In this document: positions 17,157-25,980 of the stretch, in pieces
How the letters are laid out: each line of letters begins with the position of its first letter
Position numbering within the stretch: the stretch's first letter is position 1
Source of the DNA: Paenibacillus_L residui
Lineage (GTDB): Bacteria; Bacillota; Bacilli; Paenibacillales; NBRC-103111
Reading direction: 5' to 3'
Length of the DNA stretch: 64,000 nucleotides
Assembly (NCBI RefSeq): GCF_042677205.1
Contig: NZ_JBHTIU010000010.1
Coordinates: forward strand, 1 to 64,000
Translations under genes and position numbers: made by a program
Notes under the pieces: generated by a model
The model's input: only the letters and a program-made list of their open reading frames with translations
Database searches by the model: none
Told to the model about the DNA's origin: nothing

Positions 17157-17185
17157 AAAGGATTAAGGCGCAGCCTTAATCCTTT
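17157..17185. terminator. Perfect hairpin after speB (probably bidirectional)
   Basis: AAAGGATTAAGGC and GCCTTAATCCTTT form a perfect 13-bp stem around a 3-base loop, 25 bases past the speB stop. The flanking T-tract is short, so the stem probably protects the 3' end or ends transcription weakly. Confidence 0.6.
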
Positions 17186-17210
17186 GTCCATCTTTATGAG
17201 CTTACATTGG

Positions 17211-18080
17211 TTATTTAACAAACCCGAGAAGCATCTCACGAACCAGCTTGGCCGCGACAATCTGTGTCTGCTCACTGGGATCGTAGACCGGGGCCACCTC
17301 TACCAGGTCGGCACCCACTACTCTCAGATCGGAGCGGGCAATGGCATGAATGGCCGCCAGCAGCTCCTTGGAAGTAATGCCGCCGGCTTCCGCTGTACCC
17401 GTTCCCGGGGCCGCGGACGGGTCCAGAACGTCAATATCGATCGTTACATAAACAGGCCGGCCGGCGAGCTCGGGAAGCACTTGACGAAGCGGCTCCAGAA
17501 CGTCGAACGGATACATATGGAGATTCCGGCGGGCATACTCGAACTCCTCGCGCGTCCCGGAGCGGATGCCGAATTGATAGACATTGCCGCCGCCGATCAA
17601 TTCCGCGGCCTTGCGGATCGGCGTCGAATGGGAAAGCGGCTCGCCTTCATACTGCTCCCGCAAATCGGCATGTGCATCGATATGGATCAGCGCAAGATCC
17701 GGGTATTTGGCATACATTTCGCGGATAATGGGCCAGGAGACAAGATGCTCCCCGCCCAAGCCGAGCGGAAATTTGCCGTCGTTCAGCAATCCTCTAATAT
17801 AATCGCCGATCATATCCAGACTGCGGGCCGGATTGCCGAAGGGCAGCGGGAGGTCTCCCGCATCGAAATAGGAGGCATCCGCCAGATCGGCATCCAGATA
17901 AGGGCTGTATTCCTCCAAGCCGATAGACACTTCCCGGATCCGGGCCGGGCCGAATCGCGATCCCGGGCGGAAGCTGACCGTGAAATCCATCGGCATGCCG
18001 TAGATCACTGCTTTGGAGTTTTCGTAATCCGGGGAGCTGGCAATAAAGACATTCCCTGAGTAAGCGTCGTTAAAGCGCAT
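17211..18080 (-). CDS. speB: Agmatinase
   Basis: A 289-residue ureohydrolase that turns agmatine into putrescine and urea. The binuclear manganese site is visible as GGEHLVSW, HIDAHADLR and TIDIDVLDPSAAPGTG. The C-terminal Glu region DLVEVAPVYD is also conserved. It starts 20 bases after speE and is surely co-transcribed with it; together they give putrescine and spermidine. The order speE-speB next to pbpG and ywhD is as in B. subtilis. Confidence 0.96.
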   Translation of the reverse strand: MRFNDAYSGNVFIASSPDYENSKAVIYGMPMDFTVSFRPGSRFGPARIREVSIGLEEYSPYLDADLADASYFDAGDLPLPFGNPARSLDMIGDYIRGLLNDGKFPLGLGGEHLVSWPIIREMYAKYPDLALIHIDAHADLREQYEGEPLSHSTPIRKAAELIGGGNVYQFGIRSGTREEFEYARRNLHMYPFDVLEPLRQVLPELAGRPVYVTIDIDVLDPSAAPGTGTAEAGGITSKELLAAIHAIARSDLRVVGADLVEVAPVYDPSEQTQIVAAKLVREMLLGFVK

Positions 18081-18100
18081 TTGGCCACGTCCCCCTGTCG

Positions 18101-18928
18101 TTATTTACAAAGCTCTTCCACGAATTTAGGCAGCGCGAAGGCCGCTTTATGGATTCGCGGGGAGTAGTATTTCGTATTGATTTCAGGAATGGTGCTTTCG
18201 TCAACAGCAAGCGGATCATACTTTTTGCTGCCAATGGTAAAGGTCCACAGACCGCTCGGATAAGTAGGAATGTTCGCCCAATAAACGCGCACCACCGGGA
18301 AAATTTCACGCACATCGCGGTTAACGTTGCGGATAAGGTCCGCCTTGAACCACGGATTGTCGGTTTGCGCCACGAAAATTCCGTCGTCCTTAAGCGCGTC
18401 ATAAATCCCTTGATAGAAGCCTTTGGTGAACAGCTCTACGGCCGGGCCAACCGGCTCCGTGGAATCAACCATAATGACATCATACTCGTTCTTGTGGTCA
18501 TGAATGTGCATGTACCCGTCATTGACTATCACTTCGACCCGGGGGTTATCCAATTCGCAGGCAATTTCCGGGAGGAACTTCTTGGAATATTCGATGACCT
18601 TGCCGTCGATATCGACCAGCACAGCCTTCTCCACTTCGGGATGCTTCATTATCTCCCTAATAACCCCCCCGTCACCACCGCCAACCACAAGCACCTTCTT
18701 GGGATTCGGGTGTGTGTAAAGCGCGGGATGGGCTACCATTTCATGATAAACAAATTCATCCTTAACGGTAGTCATCACCATTCCATCCAGAACAAGCATC
18801 CGTCCAAATTCGACCGTATCGATAATGGCCAGATCCTGAAATTCCGTCTTCTCCGCAACCAGCGTTTCTTTAATTTTTGCCGTAATGCCGAAATATTCCG
18901 TTTGCTTCTCGGTATACCACAGCTCCAT
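18101..18928 (-). CDS. speE: Spermidine synthase (polyamine aminopropyltransferase)
   Basis: A 275-residue enzyme that moves the aminopropyl group of decarboxylated SAM to putrescine. The N-terminal strand domain (MELWYTEKQTEYFGI) is followed by the Rossmann core with GGGDGG, VLVDID and DVIMVDSTEPVGPA. First gene of the speE-speB pair, with a GAGGGATAGG-type ribosome site and a good sigma-A promoter upstream. Confidence 0.96.
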   Translation of the reverse strand: MELWYTEKQTEYFGITAKIKETLVAEKTEFQDLAIIDTVEFGRMLVLDGMVMTTVKDEFVYHEMVAHPALYTHPNPKKVLVVGGGDGGVIREIMKHPEVEKAVLVDIDGKVIEYSKKFLPEIACELDNPRVEVIVNDGYMHIHDHKNEYDVIMVDSTEPVGPAVELFTKGFYQGIYDALKDDGIFVAQTDNPWFKADLIRNVNRDVREIFPVVRVYWANIPTYPSGLWTFTIGSKKYDPLAVDESTIPEINTKYYSPRIHKAAFALPKFVEELCK

Positions 18929-19036
18929 TGTCCTATCCCTCTTTTCCTGTATTGAACAGACTCATGTCCGCATAACCTTCTATTACTTTTCCTCTTCAGC
19001 GAAATTTTAACGTCAGACGAACAAAGCAACAATTGT

Positions 19037-19064
19037 ATTATAGTAAATCGCGCTGAAATTGCAA
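19037..19064 (-). promoter_or_regulatory. speE-speB promoter (sigma-A)
   Basis: TTGCAA (19064-19059) and a perfect TATAAT (19042-19037) are separated by 16 bases on the minus strand, about 110 bases upstream of speE. No other gene lies between. Confidence 0.7.
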
Positions 19065-19156
19065 TGAGAAAAACTCCATTTTAAGGATAAACGGCCGTGT
19101 TTACAAAATGTTATTTTCAGCCAAATAGTATGTCCTGCAGAAAATCCGGATGAGAT

Positions 19157-19187
19157 TGAATATCAAGTCCCAACCTTTTCCATACTA
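19157..19187 (+). promoter_or_regulatory. Forespore-type promoter (sigma-F/sigma-G) of the PBP gene
   Basis: GAATA (19158-19162) and CATACTA (19181-19187) are 18 bases apart and fit the sigma-F/sigma-G pattern well. No good sigma-A promoter is seen. B. subtilis pbpG is expressed in the forespore under sigma-F, which supports the reading. Confidence 0.65.
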
Positions 19188-19225
19188 GAAGTATAGATGC
19201 TACGGCAGAAGAGGAGGTAATGGCG

Positions 19226-21259
19226 ATGCAGGACAAAGAAGCGGAGCCCCATTTGCGCTGGATAAGGAGAATCCGCAAATGGTTTTCTTTGCTGTTTTCC
19301 TTCCTGATTCTGTTTGCGGCCGGAACCGTTCTGCTGCTGCTTTATTTACGTTCCCAGGCCCTGCCCGTCACTCATGTACTGCAATCATCCGAAATCTATG
19401 ATATTAACGGAGAGCTTATCGATTCTTACCACGCCGGGCAGAACCGGCAAGCCGTTTCTTTAAACGATATCTCCCCATACCTTGTCCAAGCGGTTCTGGC
19501 CATTGAAGATCAGCGCTTCTACGAACATTTCGGGGTGGACCCGAGGGGAGTCGCCCGCGCCGTCGTCACCAATGTTAAAACGATGTCCATGCAGCAGGGG
19601 GCGAGCACGATCACCCAGCAGCTGGCCAGAAACCTGTACCTGAACCATGACCGGACCTGGTCGCGGAAAATTAAGGAAGCCGTCTATGCTCTCCAATTGG
19701 AAATGCAGTTAAGCAAGGATCAGATCCTCGAGCAATATTTGAACCAAATTTATTACGGGCACTCTACGTATGGAGTCCAGGCAGCTTCGCGGCTGTTCTT
19801 CGACAAGGATGCCAGCGATCTCACCTTGGCCGAGAGCGCGCTGCTTGCAGGCGTGCCTAAAGGACCCAGATATTTCTCCCCGTTCTATAACATGGAGAAT
19901 GCTCTTAAGAGGCAGAAAATCATCCTGAATACGATGGTGGCCCAGAATCTCATTACACAGCAGGAAGCGGATCAAGCTGCCGCCGAAAAGCTGATTTTCG
20001 CGGAGAACAACAAGAGCCGGGAATCCGAAGCTCCTTATTTCCAGGACTACGTCAGACAGATAGTCAGCGAGAAGCTGAACCTGGAGGAGTCTCTATTCGA
20101 GACAGGCGGCATCCGGATCTATACGACCTTGGATTTGAGAGCGCAGAAAATCGCCGAGGAAGCCGTTAACAAGCACCTAAAGTCGAATGAGGAGCTGCAG
20201 GGGGCGCTTATCTCTATTGACCCTCGGAACGGCTATATCAAGGCGATGGTCGGAGGCAAGGATTATAATGCGAACCAATACAACCGTGTGTTCACGACGA
20301 CTCGGCAGCCAGGTTCCTCCTTCAAGCCTTTTGTCTACCTGGCTGCTTTAATGAACGGATTCACCCCTGTCAGCCAATATAAAAGCGAGCCGACGGAATT
20401 TGTGTACGATGACGGCAAGAAAACCTACCGCCCCAACAACTTCAACAATCATTACGAGAACGAATATATAGACATGCGTAAAGCCATTGCCAAATCGGAC
20501 AATATCTACGCGGTTCACACCATTATGGATGTTGGAGCTGAGCAGGTCATAGATCTGGCCCGCAGAATGGGGATTACGAGCCCCTTGGAGCCGCTGCCTT
20601 CCTTGGCCCTAGGCACCTTCCCGGTCAGCCCGTTCGAGATGGCGTCCGCCTTCGGTATTATGGCCAATGATGGGATACGGGTGGAGCCGGTTGCCGTTCT
20701 CAAGGTCGTTAATTCAAGGGGCAGGATTCTGTATGAAGCGAAGCCGAAGAAAGAACGGATTATCGATGCCCCTTATGCTTATGTCATGACCAATCTGATG
20801 CAAAGCGTATTCGAGCAGGGAGGAACCGCCAATCGGGTATCCAGCGTGCTTAAACGCCCGGTAGCGGGAAAAACCGGAACGACGAACAACGATGCATGGA
20901 TGGTCGGATATACGCCGGAGCTGTCCACGGCCGTCTGGGTCGGATATGACCGCAATAAGGCGATAACAACCACCGACTCCTATAAGGCCGCCCCCATCTT
21001 CGCCGATTTCATGGAGAAGACGCTGGATCCGGTGCCGCCGAAGCTGTTTCCGATCCCGGACGGAGTGGCCAGCGTATATATTGATCCCGTTACCGGGAAG
21101 TTGGCGAATGAGGCCTGCTCCCCTTCGCGGCTGGAAGTATTCGTCCAGGGAACGGAGCCGAAGGAATACTGCGCAGAATCCAAGTCCCCGGCCCAGCCGG
21201 AGAAGCCGGAAGGCAACAATTCCTGGTGGGATTATTTGAAGCGATGGTGGAATGAATAA
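19226..21259 (+). CDS. pbpG: Class A penicillin-binding protein, PbpG (PBP2d) type
   Basis: A 677-residue bifunctional enzyme of peptidoglycan synthesis. A short cytoplasmic tail is followed by one membrane helix (about 20-43). The glycosyltransferase domain has the catalytic Glu in EDQRFYEHFGVDPRG and the motif QGASTITQQLARNLYL. The transpeptidase domain has SSFK (active serine), SDN and KTGTT. ATG 19226 is preferred, since GGAGG is 8 bases away from it but only 2 from the ATG at 19220. Neighbours speE and ywhD match the B. subtilis pbpG locus, and the promoter looks forespore-specific, so a role in spore germ-cell wall is inferred. Confidence 0.9.
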   Translation: MQDKEAEPHLRWIRRIRKWFSLLFSFLILFAAGTVLLLLYLRSQALPVTHVLQSSEIYDINGELIDSYHAGQNRQAVSLNDISPYLVQAVLAIEDQRFYEHFGVDPRGVARAVVTNVKTMSMQQGASTITQQLARNLYLNHDRTWSRKIKEAVYALQLEMQLSKDQILEQYLNQIYYGHSTYGVQAASRLFFDKDASDLTLAESALLAGVPKGPRYFSPFYNMENALKRQKIILNTMVAQNLITQQEADQAAAEKLIFAENNKSRESEAPYFQDYVRQIVSEKLNLEESLFETGGIRIYTTLDLRAQKIAEEAVNKHLKSNEELQGALISIDPRNGYIKAMVGGKDYNANQYNRVFTTTRQPGSSFKPFVYLAALMNGFTPVSQYKSEPTEFVYDDGKKTYRPNNFNNHYENEYIDMRKAIAKSDNIYAVHTIMDVGAEQVIDLARRMGITSPLEPLPSLALGTFPVSPFEMASAFGIMANDGIRVEPVAVLKVVNSRGRILYEAKPKKERIIDAPYAYVMTNLMQSVFEQGGTANRVSSVLKRPVAGKTGTTNNDAWMVGYTPELSTAVWVGYDRNKAITTTDSYKAAPIFADFMEKTLDPVPPKLFPIPDGVASVYIDPVTGKLANEACSPSRLEVFVQGTEPKEYCAESKSPAQPEKPEGNNSWWDYLKRWWNE

Positions 21260-21263
21260 ACGC

Positions 21264-21293
21264 AAAAAAGCAGACGAAAGCGTCTGCTTTTTT
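21264..21293. terminator. Bidirectional terminator between pbpG and ywhD
   Basis: AAAAAAGCAGACG and CGTCTGCTTTTTT pair almost perfectly around a 4-base loop with A/T tracts on both sides. It lies right after the pbpG stop and can serve both convergent genes. Confidence 0.88.
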
Positions 21294-21416
21294 GCTGTCC
21301 TAGTATATTGATGCAAATATACTTTCCATAGTATACCCCGATTGTGGAACCTTCTCAACGGATGACACACAATCGCCATAATTTCGAAATAAAAGTTGGA
21401 GGAAGTCTATACCTTA

Positions 21417-21929
21417 TTAGATGGCCAATGCATCCTTGATTTCGCTGCCCGTGCGCTCCCACCACTCCGGATTGTGGTTGATCAGGCAGTCCCTCAACAG
21501 CTTCTTCTCCGCCTCATTCAGATTCTCCACCAGCACATGCCGTTTCATCGCCTTATCCATCCGGTTGACATGATCGGCAAGAATCTTCCAGCCTCTTCTC
21601 GCCTCCGAATCAATCAGCATTTCACAAGCGGCCAGCCCACCATAAAACGGGCCTTCTTCCGTACGGTCTACCGCCACCCATACGATCCAGCATTTGCGGC
21701 CGTTAGGCACATCTTCCTTATTGGCCGAGAAGCGGATGCGGCGCTCCACTTTACTCTTCGCATGCAAGGTGCCTTCATCCACGTAAGCCTCATCGCCATC
21801 AATAATGATGCCGGACACGTTGCTAAGATCGATGGAGCCGGCTCCGAATCCCCTGTGATTATATTTGGTGCTGACTATATTCAAAGCATTAAGCTTCTTG
21901 CCCTTCTGTTGCTCTTCCATTGTCATCAC
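21417..21929 (-). CDS. ywhD: YwhD family protein
   Basis: A 170-residue soluble protein that matches YwhD, including SIDLSNVSGIIIDGDEAYVD and CWIVWVAVDR. No catalytic function is established. It faces pbpG and shares the bidirectional terminator, as in the B. subtilis ywhD-pbpG region. Starts at ATG 21929, 21926 or 21920 cannot be told apart with certainty. Confidence 0.85.
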   Translation of the reverse strand: MMTMEEQQKGKKLNALNIVSTKYNHRGFGAGSIDLSNVSGIIIDGDEAYVDEGTLHAKSKVERRIRFSANKEDVPNGRKCWIVWVAVDRTEEGPFYGGLAACEMLIDSEARRGWKILADHVNRMDKAMKRHVLVENLNEAEKKLLRDCLINHNPEWWERTGSEIKDALAI

Positions 21930-22031
21930 TCGCTTTTCCTATAAATCGAAATACCTTTCTTTATTTTAGCTAATATTCCCGCATTTGCAAACATATACAT
22001 GCTGTAGATGCTTGTCAACGGGGGGAGAACA

Positions 22032-24008
22032 ATGAAACTAAGATTAACTAAACCATTTATGATTTGGTTGCTTGTAGTCGTTGCAAGCTGCGCGGTAACG
22101 GCCGGCCTGCGCCTCCTGACATGGAACAGGGATACCATGACCACTACCCTGAACCACGGCCCCATCCTTAACGATGCGGTTCCCCAACAGCTCAAAGCTC
22201 CGGACCCTTCGGCTCCTCCACCCATGAGCAGACGGATTGTGGAATACCATATTTCCGCTGCTCTCCAGCCGGACAGCAAGTCTCTGTCGGGGAGCCAATC
22301 ATTAACATGGGAGAACCCGGGGAAGCTTCCGGTTGAAGAGCTTTATTTTCACATGTATCCCAATGCCTTCGAGTCGAAGAAAACTACCTTCTTGCAGGAG
22401 TCGGCGGGAAAGCTCAGACAAGACGAACAGAAGCCCGGAAGCTACGGCAGCATGACTCTGCATAAGGTGACCACGGCCGAAGGCACCAATCTGCTCGACC
22501 GGATGGAGTATGTTCAGCCGGATGACGGGAACAAGAATGACCGGACTTTGGTCAAGCTGTCCCTGCCCGCACCTGTACTTCCCGGACAGAAGGTAACTCT
22601 GAGCATGGATTTTGAGGTGCAGCTGCCGGAAGTATTCGCACGAATGGGATATGCGGACGATTTCTATATGGCCGGGCAGTGGTTTCCCAAAATCGCCGTC
22701 TATGAGCCGGAGGGAATGCGCGGGAGAACGGCCGAAGGCTGGAATCTGCATCAGTATCATGGAAATTCCGAGTTCTATGCGGATTTCGGAATTTATGATG
22801 TCATCATTAAGGTGCCTTCGACGTTTACCGTAGCAGCGACCGGTTTTCCAACCCAGGCTCCCGTCATTCAGAACGATATCAAAACCTATCACTTCTACGC
22901 AGATGACGTGCATGATTTCGCTTGGGCCGCTTCCCCGAATTTTCAGTATTATGAGGAACCGTTCTCCACCTCGAACGTCCCCGGCGTCAAGATCAAGCTG
23001 TATCTAGACCCTAAGCATGAAGCATTAAAGGGACGCTATTTGCAGGCGGCCAAGAAATCTCTGGCCCGCTTCAGCGAATGGTACGGAGCTTACCCTTACT
23101 CGACCTTATCCATCGTAGTTCCTCCGGGCAATGCCAACGGAGCCGGCGGGATGGAATACCCGACGCTTATCACCGCCTGGGGAGCGGCCGAGGATAATGC
23201 CGACCTCAACCTGGAAAGGGTGGTCGTCCATGAAATCGGGCATCAATTTTTCTACGGAATGGTCGCCTCGAACGAATTTGAAGAAGCTTGGCTGGACGAA
23301 GGCTTCACCTCCTATGCGGAAGATCTGGTCATGGAACAGGAATATGGCATTAAACCGAGACAGGCCCTGGAAGCCACCTATATTACCGCTCCCGCCTCGT
23401 TGACCATTAACGCTTGGGATTACGATGATCACAGTCATTATGCGGATAATGTCTACATTCGCGGCAAATTGATTCTGATGGCCATCGAGCAGGAAGTCGG
23501 TTCCGATACGATGAAGAAAATCATGAAAACGTATTTTCAACGCTGGAAGTTCCGTCATCCGACAACGAAGGATTTTCAAAGCGTGGTGGAGGATGTTACC
23601 AAAAGGAGCTGGGAAGATTTCTTCCAGCAATTTGTCTACGGCAGCCAAATGATCGATTATTCCGTGGACAAAATCCGCATTCGTCCGGCAGGCCCGGATC
23701 TGTATGATAATGAGGTTCTGATTACGCGTAAAGGCGCCCAGCATCACACTGTGCCCATTCAATTTCATTTCACGGACGGCACCAAAGTCGATAAGCTGTG
23801 GGACAGCCAGGGAAGCCAGATCTTGTATAATCTCAGTCACTCATCCCCGCTCTCCTGGGTCGTCATTGATCCGGAATATACCCTGATCCTGGAGAACCGG
23901 AAGATGAACAATTTCATGAATGCGAGCGTTGATGACAAATTGAAGGTTCGTTGGAATACAGGTATCGTTAAAATTGTCGAGACCGTCTTCGGCTGGGTCT
24001 CCTGGTGA
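22032..24008 (+). CDS. M1 family zinc metallopeptidase, membrane-anchored or secreted
   Basis: A 658-residue protein with an N-terminal hydrophobic segment (about 8-25, a signal anchor or uncleaved signal). The M1 catalytic site HEIGHQFFYG with the third zinc ligand Glu 18 residues later (EEAWLDEGFTSYAED) is intact. The substrate-binding GxMEN motif appears as GAGGMEYPT. The preceding beta-sandwich domain is typical of M1 enzymes. ATG 22032 follows a GGGGGGAGA site; the earlier in-frame start at 22008 has none. Its stop overlaps the start of the next gene (GTGA), so the two are coupled. Confidence 0.88.
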   Translation: MKLRLTKPFMIWLLVVVASCAVTAGLRLLTWNRDTMTTTLNHGPILNDAVPQQLKAPDPSAPPPMSRRIVEYHISAALQPDSKSLSGSQSLTWENPGKLPVEELYFHMYPNAFESKKTTFLQESAGKLRQDEQKPGSYGSMTLHKVTTAEGTNLLDRMEYVQPDDGNKNDRTLVKLSLPAPVLPGQKVTLSMDFEVQLPEVFARMGYADDFYMAGQWFPKIAVYEPEGMRGRTAEGWNLHQYHGNSEFYADFGIYDVIIKVPSTFTVAATGFPTQAPVIQNDIKTYHFYADDVHDFAWAASPNFQYYEEPFSTSNVPGVKIKLYLDPKHEALKGRYLQAAKKSLARFSEWYGAYPYSTLSIVVPPGNANGAGGMEYPTLITAWGAAEDNADLNLERVVVHEIGHQFFYGMVASNEFEEAWLDEGFTSYAEDLVMEQEYGIKPRQALEATYITAPASLTINAWDYDDHSHYADNVYIRGKLILMAIEQEVGSDTMKKIMKTYFQRWKFRHPTTKDFQSVVEDVTKRSWEDFFQQFVYGSQMIDYSVDKIRIRPAGPDLYDNEVLITRKGAQHHTVPIQFHFTDGTKVDKLWDSQGSQILYNLSHSSPLSWVVIDPEYTLILENRKMNNFMNASVDDKLKVRWNTGIVKIVETVFGWVSW

Positions 24009-24832
24009 GGTGTCCCGTAATGCTGCAGCATATTAAGTTGGGCTGGAGGGCAGCCCTAAGACAGCCATTCGCCGTTCTGGTTCTGTTCCTGTACCGCTTT
24101 GCCTGGGGGTTCGCTCTGTATGAGCTGGTGAAATCCGTCATCATTCCGTTATTGCATCGTTATCCGGGGAATGTCTCTCCGGACCGGGTCCATCTCTTCC
24201 TGGCCGAAATTCAGTTCCAACTGACGAAGACGGACCTGATTTCCCCCTACCTGTGGCTGCTCGTCGGTCTTCTCGGCGCGAGAATGCTGCTCACCCCCTT
24301 TATCAATGCGGCGTTATATTACTCCGTGGAGTATACCCGCTTGAATAACGGCTATCGATTTTTTAAAGGAATCAAAGAACTGTACAAGTCCTTCTTGCTG
24401 TACTACCTGCTGCAAACCGTCGTCACTCTGGGACCGCTGTATTTTCTTATCCCGAAGGTCAAGAGCATCTTTCTACAAGCCGTATCGTACGAAAGCCTTC
24501 TGATGAATCTGCTCCCTTGGATCGCCGGTTGTCTCGTCTACGGATTTCTTGTCCGGCTCGCCGTTATGTACCTGCAGTTCGGAAGAACGGCCAACCGCCC
24601 GCTGCTTCAGTCCATGACCTGTCTGATCAAGGGTCTGCTTCCTGTTATCGGAATGGCCGTGATCCTGCTGCTGCTCTCCTTCCTGCTCTCGCTGACGGTT
24701 CTTACCGTTGTCTTCGTCTGGGCCGGCTTCTGGGCCGTGCTTCTTTATCAGCTCTACCGTTTCGCGGAGACTTTCATTTCGGTATGGGGGATTACGAGCC
24801 AGCATCAATGGTATACAAGCCAAAGCGCTTGA
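24005..24832 (+). CDS. Unidentified polytopic membrane protein coupled to the M1 peptidase
   Basis: A 275-residue protein with about five or six hydrophobic segments (roughly 20-45, 75-100, 130-155, 170-190, 210-240). I recognise no family with confidence. The GTG start overlaps the stop of the M1 peptidase gene, which implies translational coupling and perhaps a shared role, such as housing or regulating the peptidase at the membrane. An internal ATG at 24020 is an alternative start. Confidence 0.72.
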   Translation: MRCPVMLQHIKLGWRAALRQPFAVLVLFLYRFAWGFALYELVKSVIIPLLHRYPGNVSPDRVHLFLAEIQFQLTKTDLISPYLWLLVGLLGARMLLTPFINAALYYSVEYTRLNNGYRFFKGIKELYKSFLLYYLLQTVVTLGPLYFLIPKVKSIFLQAVSYESLLMNLLPWIAGCLVYGFLVRLAVMYLQFGRTANRPLLQSMTCLIKGLLPVIGMAVILLLLSFLLSLTVLTVVFVWAGFWAVLLYQLYRFAETFISVWGITSQHQWYTSQSA

Positions 24833-24934
24833 CGGCTATTTCCCGGATTCGTCTATAGCTGCTTGGCGGCACCGTAACGATCCGTAGGCATACAGCCAAG
24901 GATAAACGGCTATCGCCGTCCTTGGGATGGCGCG

Positions 24935-24963
24935 TTTACCGATGAAATATACTTTCTTATATT
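24935..24963 (+). promoter_or_regulatory. Possible promoter of a leader or small RNA upstream of the NlpC/P60 gene
   Basis: TTTACC (24935-24940) and TATATT (24958-24963) are 17 bases apart. The predicted transcript begins directly at a strong hairpin. The -35 match is only four of six. Confidence 0.4.
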
Positions 24964-24969
24964 TGAAGA

Positions 24970-25196
24970 AAAACGCTGAGGGCGCGCTGAACAGAAGCGT
25001 CATTCCTCAGCGTTTATGCCGACCATCTATTAGAGCCTTTCCGCAGGTTGTTGCGGCAGGGCTCTTTTGGCATCTTGTTAAATAAACGCCCTACCCCGTC
25101 AAAACGAAATTTCATTGGCAATGTACTGCACCGAGAACATCGTGGAAAGGCAGGCTGAATACGATCAGGCCGTTCGCTTCCGGCCTGCTTTTTTTG
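24970..25196 (+). ncRNA. Candidate structured leader or small RNA with terminator
   Basis: About 225 nt between a promoter-like site and an intrinsic terminator, with no supported coding frame. Hairpin 1 pairs AAACGCTGAGG (24971-24981) with CCTCAGCGTTT (25005-25015). Hairpin 2 pairs AGAGCC (25032-25037) with GGCTCT (25060-25065) and contains an inner CCGC/GCGG stem. The 3' end is a CAGGCC/GGCCTG stem (25166-25187) followed by seven T residues. It could be a free small RNA or an attenuated leader of the hydrolase gene 200 bases on. It does not match the c-di-AMP, c-di-GMP or SAM riboswitch patterns I know. Confidence 0.4.
25166..25196 (+). terminator. Intrinsic terminator upstream of the NlpC/P60 gene
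   Basis: CAGGCC and GGCCTG pair around a 10-base loop and are followed by CTTTTTTTG. A GCAGGC stretch at 25150-25155 could pair with the same 3' arm and compete with the stem. Confidence 0.7.
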
Positions 25197-25348
25197 TTGA
25201 ATAAAACGGTTCATTGTCTGAGTTCCGGAGGAAGGCACATTTTTTCTCATTTTTTGCAGAAGGATTTTCTATATCGATGGAGAATGTGTATTACTATTGC
25301 AAAATTGTAACAAATGCTACAAAATGTCCGACTTTCTTCCAGGCCAGT

Positions 25349-25369
25349 CGGCTTCCCGAGCGGAAGCCG
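25349..25369 (+). other. Leader hairpin before the NlpC/P60 gene
   Basis: CGGCTTCC and GGAAGCCG form a perfect 8-bp stem around a 5-base loop in the untranslated region, 40 bases before the predicted TTG start. It makes the longer in-frame reading from 25297 less likely. Confidence 0.45.
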
Positions 25370-25407
25370 GTCGGAAATCGGGCATAAGTGGAAGGAGACA
25401 TCAGGTT

Positions 25408-25875
25408 TTGAGGAAAGTTGTCGTCGGTTTATTCAGCTTCGTACTATTGTTCAGCTTCATGTTGGGAAGCGCTTCCGCCGAGACTCCGCTAAGCGCAGAG
25501 GTTGACGCCCTTATCGGAACCCCTTACAAATGGGCCGGTACCACGGAAGAAGGCTTCGATTGCTCCGGGTTTACCCAGTATCTGTTCGCCAAATTCGACA
25601 TCAAGCTGTCCCGCAGCTCTAAGAGTCAGGCTAAAGAGGGTACCGAGGTAGACAAGGCGGACCTAAAAGTTGGTGATTTAGTATTCTTCAACACCGACGG
25701 CAAAGGAATCTCCCATGTCGGCGTTTATATGGGAGATGGAGAATTTGCTCATTCCGCGACCGATGACGGAGTGATGATCAGCCGTATGGATGAGAAGTAT
25801 TATGCCAAACGGTACGTCACTGCCCGCAGAATTCTCGGGGATGACGATTATAAGAAATTGACTGCCGAGCAATAA
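25408..25875 (+). CDS. Secreted NlpC/P60 (C40) cell-wall peptidase
   Basis: A 155-residue protein with a signal peptide (hydrophobic core VVVGLFSFVLLFSFMLGSAS, cleavage near SASA-ET) followed by a complete NlpC/P60 domain. The catalytic Cys is in GFDCSGFTQYLF and the His in ISHVGVYMG, with a second His in EFAHSA. Such enzymes cut peptide cross-links of peptidoglycan. There is no SH3 or LysM wall-binding domain. The TTG start at 25408 is chosen because AAGGAG lies about 10 bases before it and the protein then begins with the signal peptide. Confidence 0.88.
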   Translation: MRKVVVGLFSFVLLFSFMLGSASAETPLSAEVDALIGTPYKWAGTTEEGFDCSGFTQYLFAKFDIKLSRSSKSQAKEGTEVDKADLKVGDLVFFNTDGKGISHVGVYMGDGEFAHSATDDGVMISRMDEKYYAKRYVTARRILGDDDYKKLTAEQ

Positions 25876-25922
25876 CGGTCCATTACAATGGATCATCCCC
25901 TCCGAAGGGGAGAGCAGCAATA

Positions 25923-25972
25923 TAAAGCCCAGCGCGGCCGGACAAGCTCCGGAGCACTGGGCTTTATTCTTT
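25923..25972. terminator. Bidirectional terminator after the NlpC/P60 gene
   Basis: AAAGCCCAG and CTGGGCTTT form the outer stem and a CCGGA/TCCGG pair the inner one, with T residues following on the plus strand and A residues before it. It separates the convergent hydrolase and tagA genes. Confidence 0.75.
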
Positions 25973-25980
25973 AATTTTGT

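Noticed and set aside
17151..18059. 302-codon plus-strand reading frame
   Set aside because: It is the antisense shadow of speB, which has intact metal-binding motifs.
24970..25400. c-di-AMP (ydaO) riboswitch before the NlpC/P60 gene
   Set aside because: The gene type made it plausible, but the conserved GGGGAACC-type and GTAGCC-type blocks of that family are absent.
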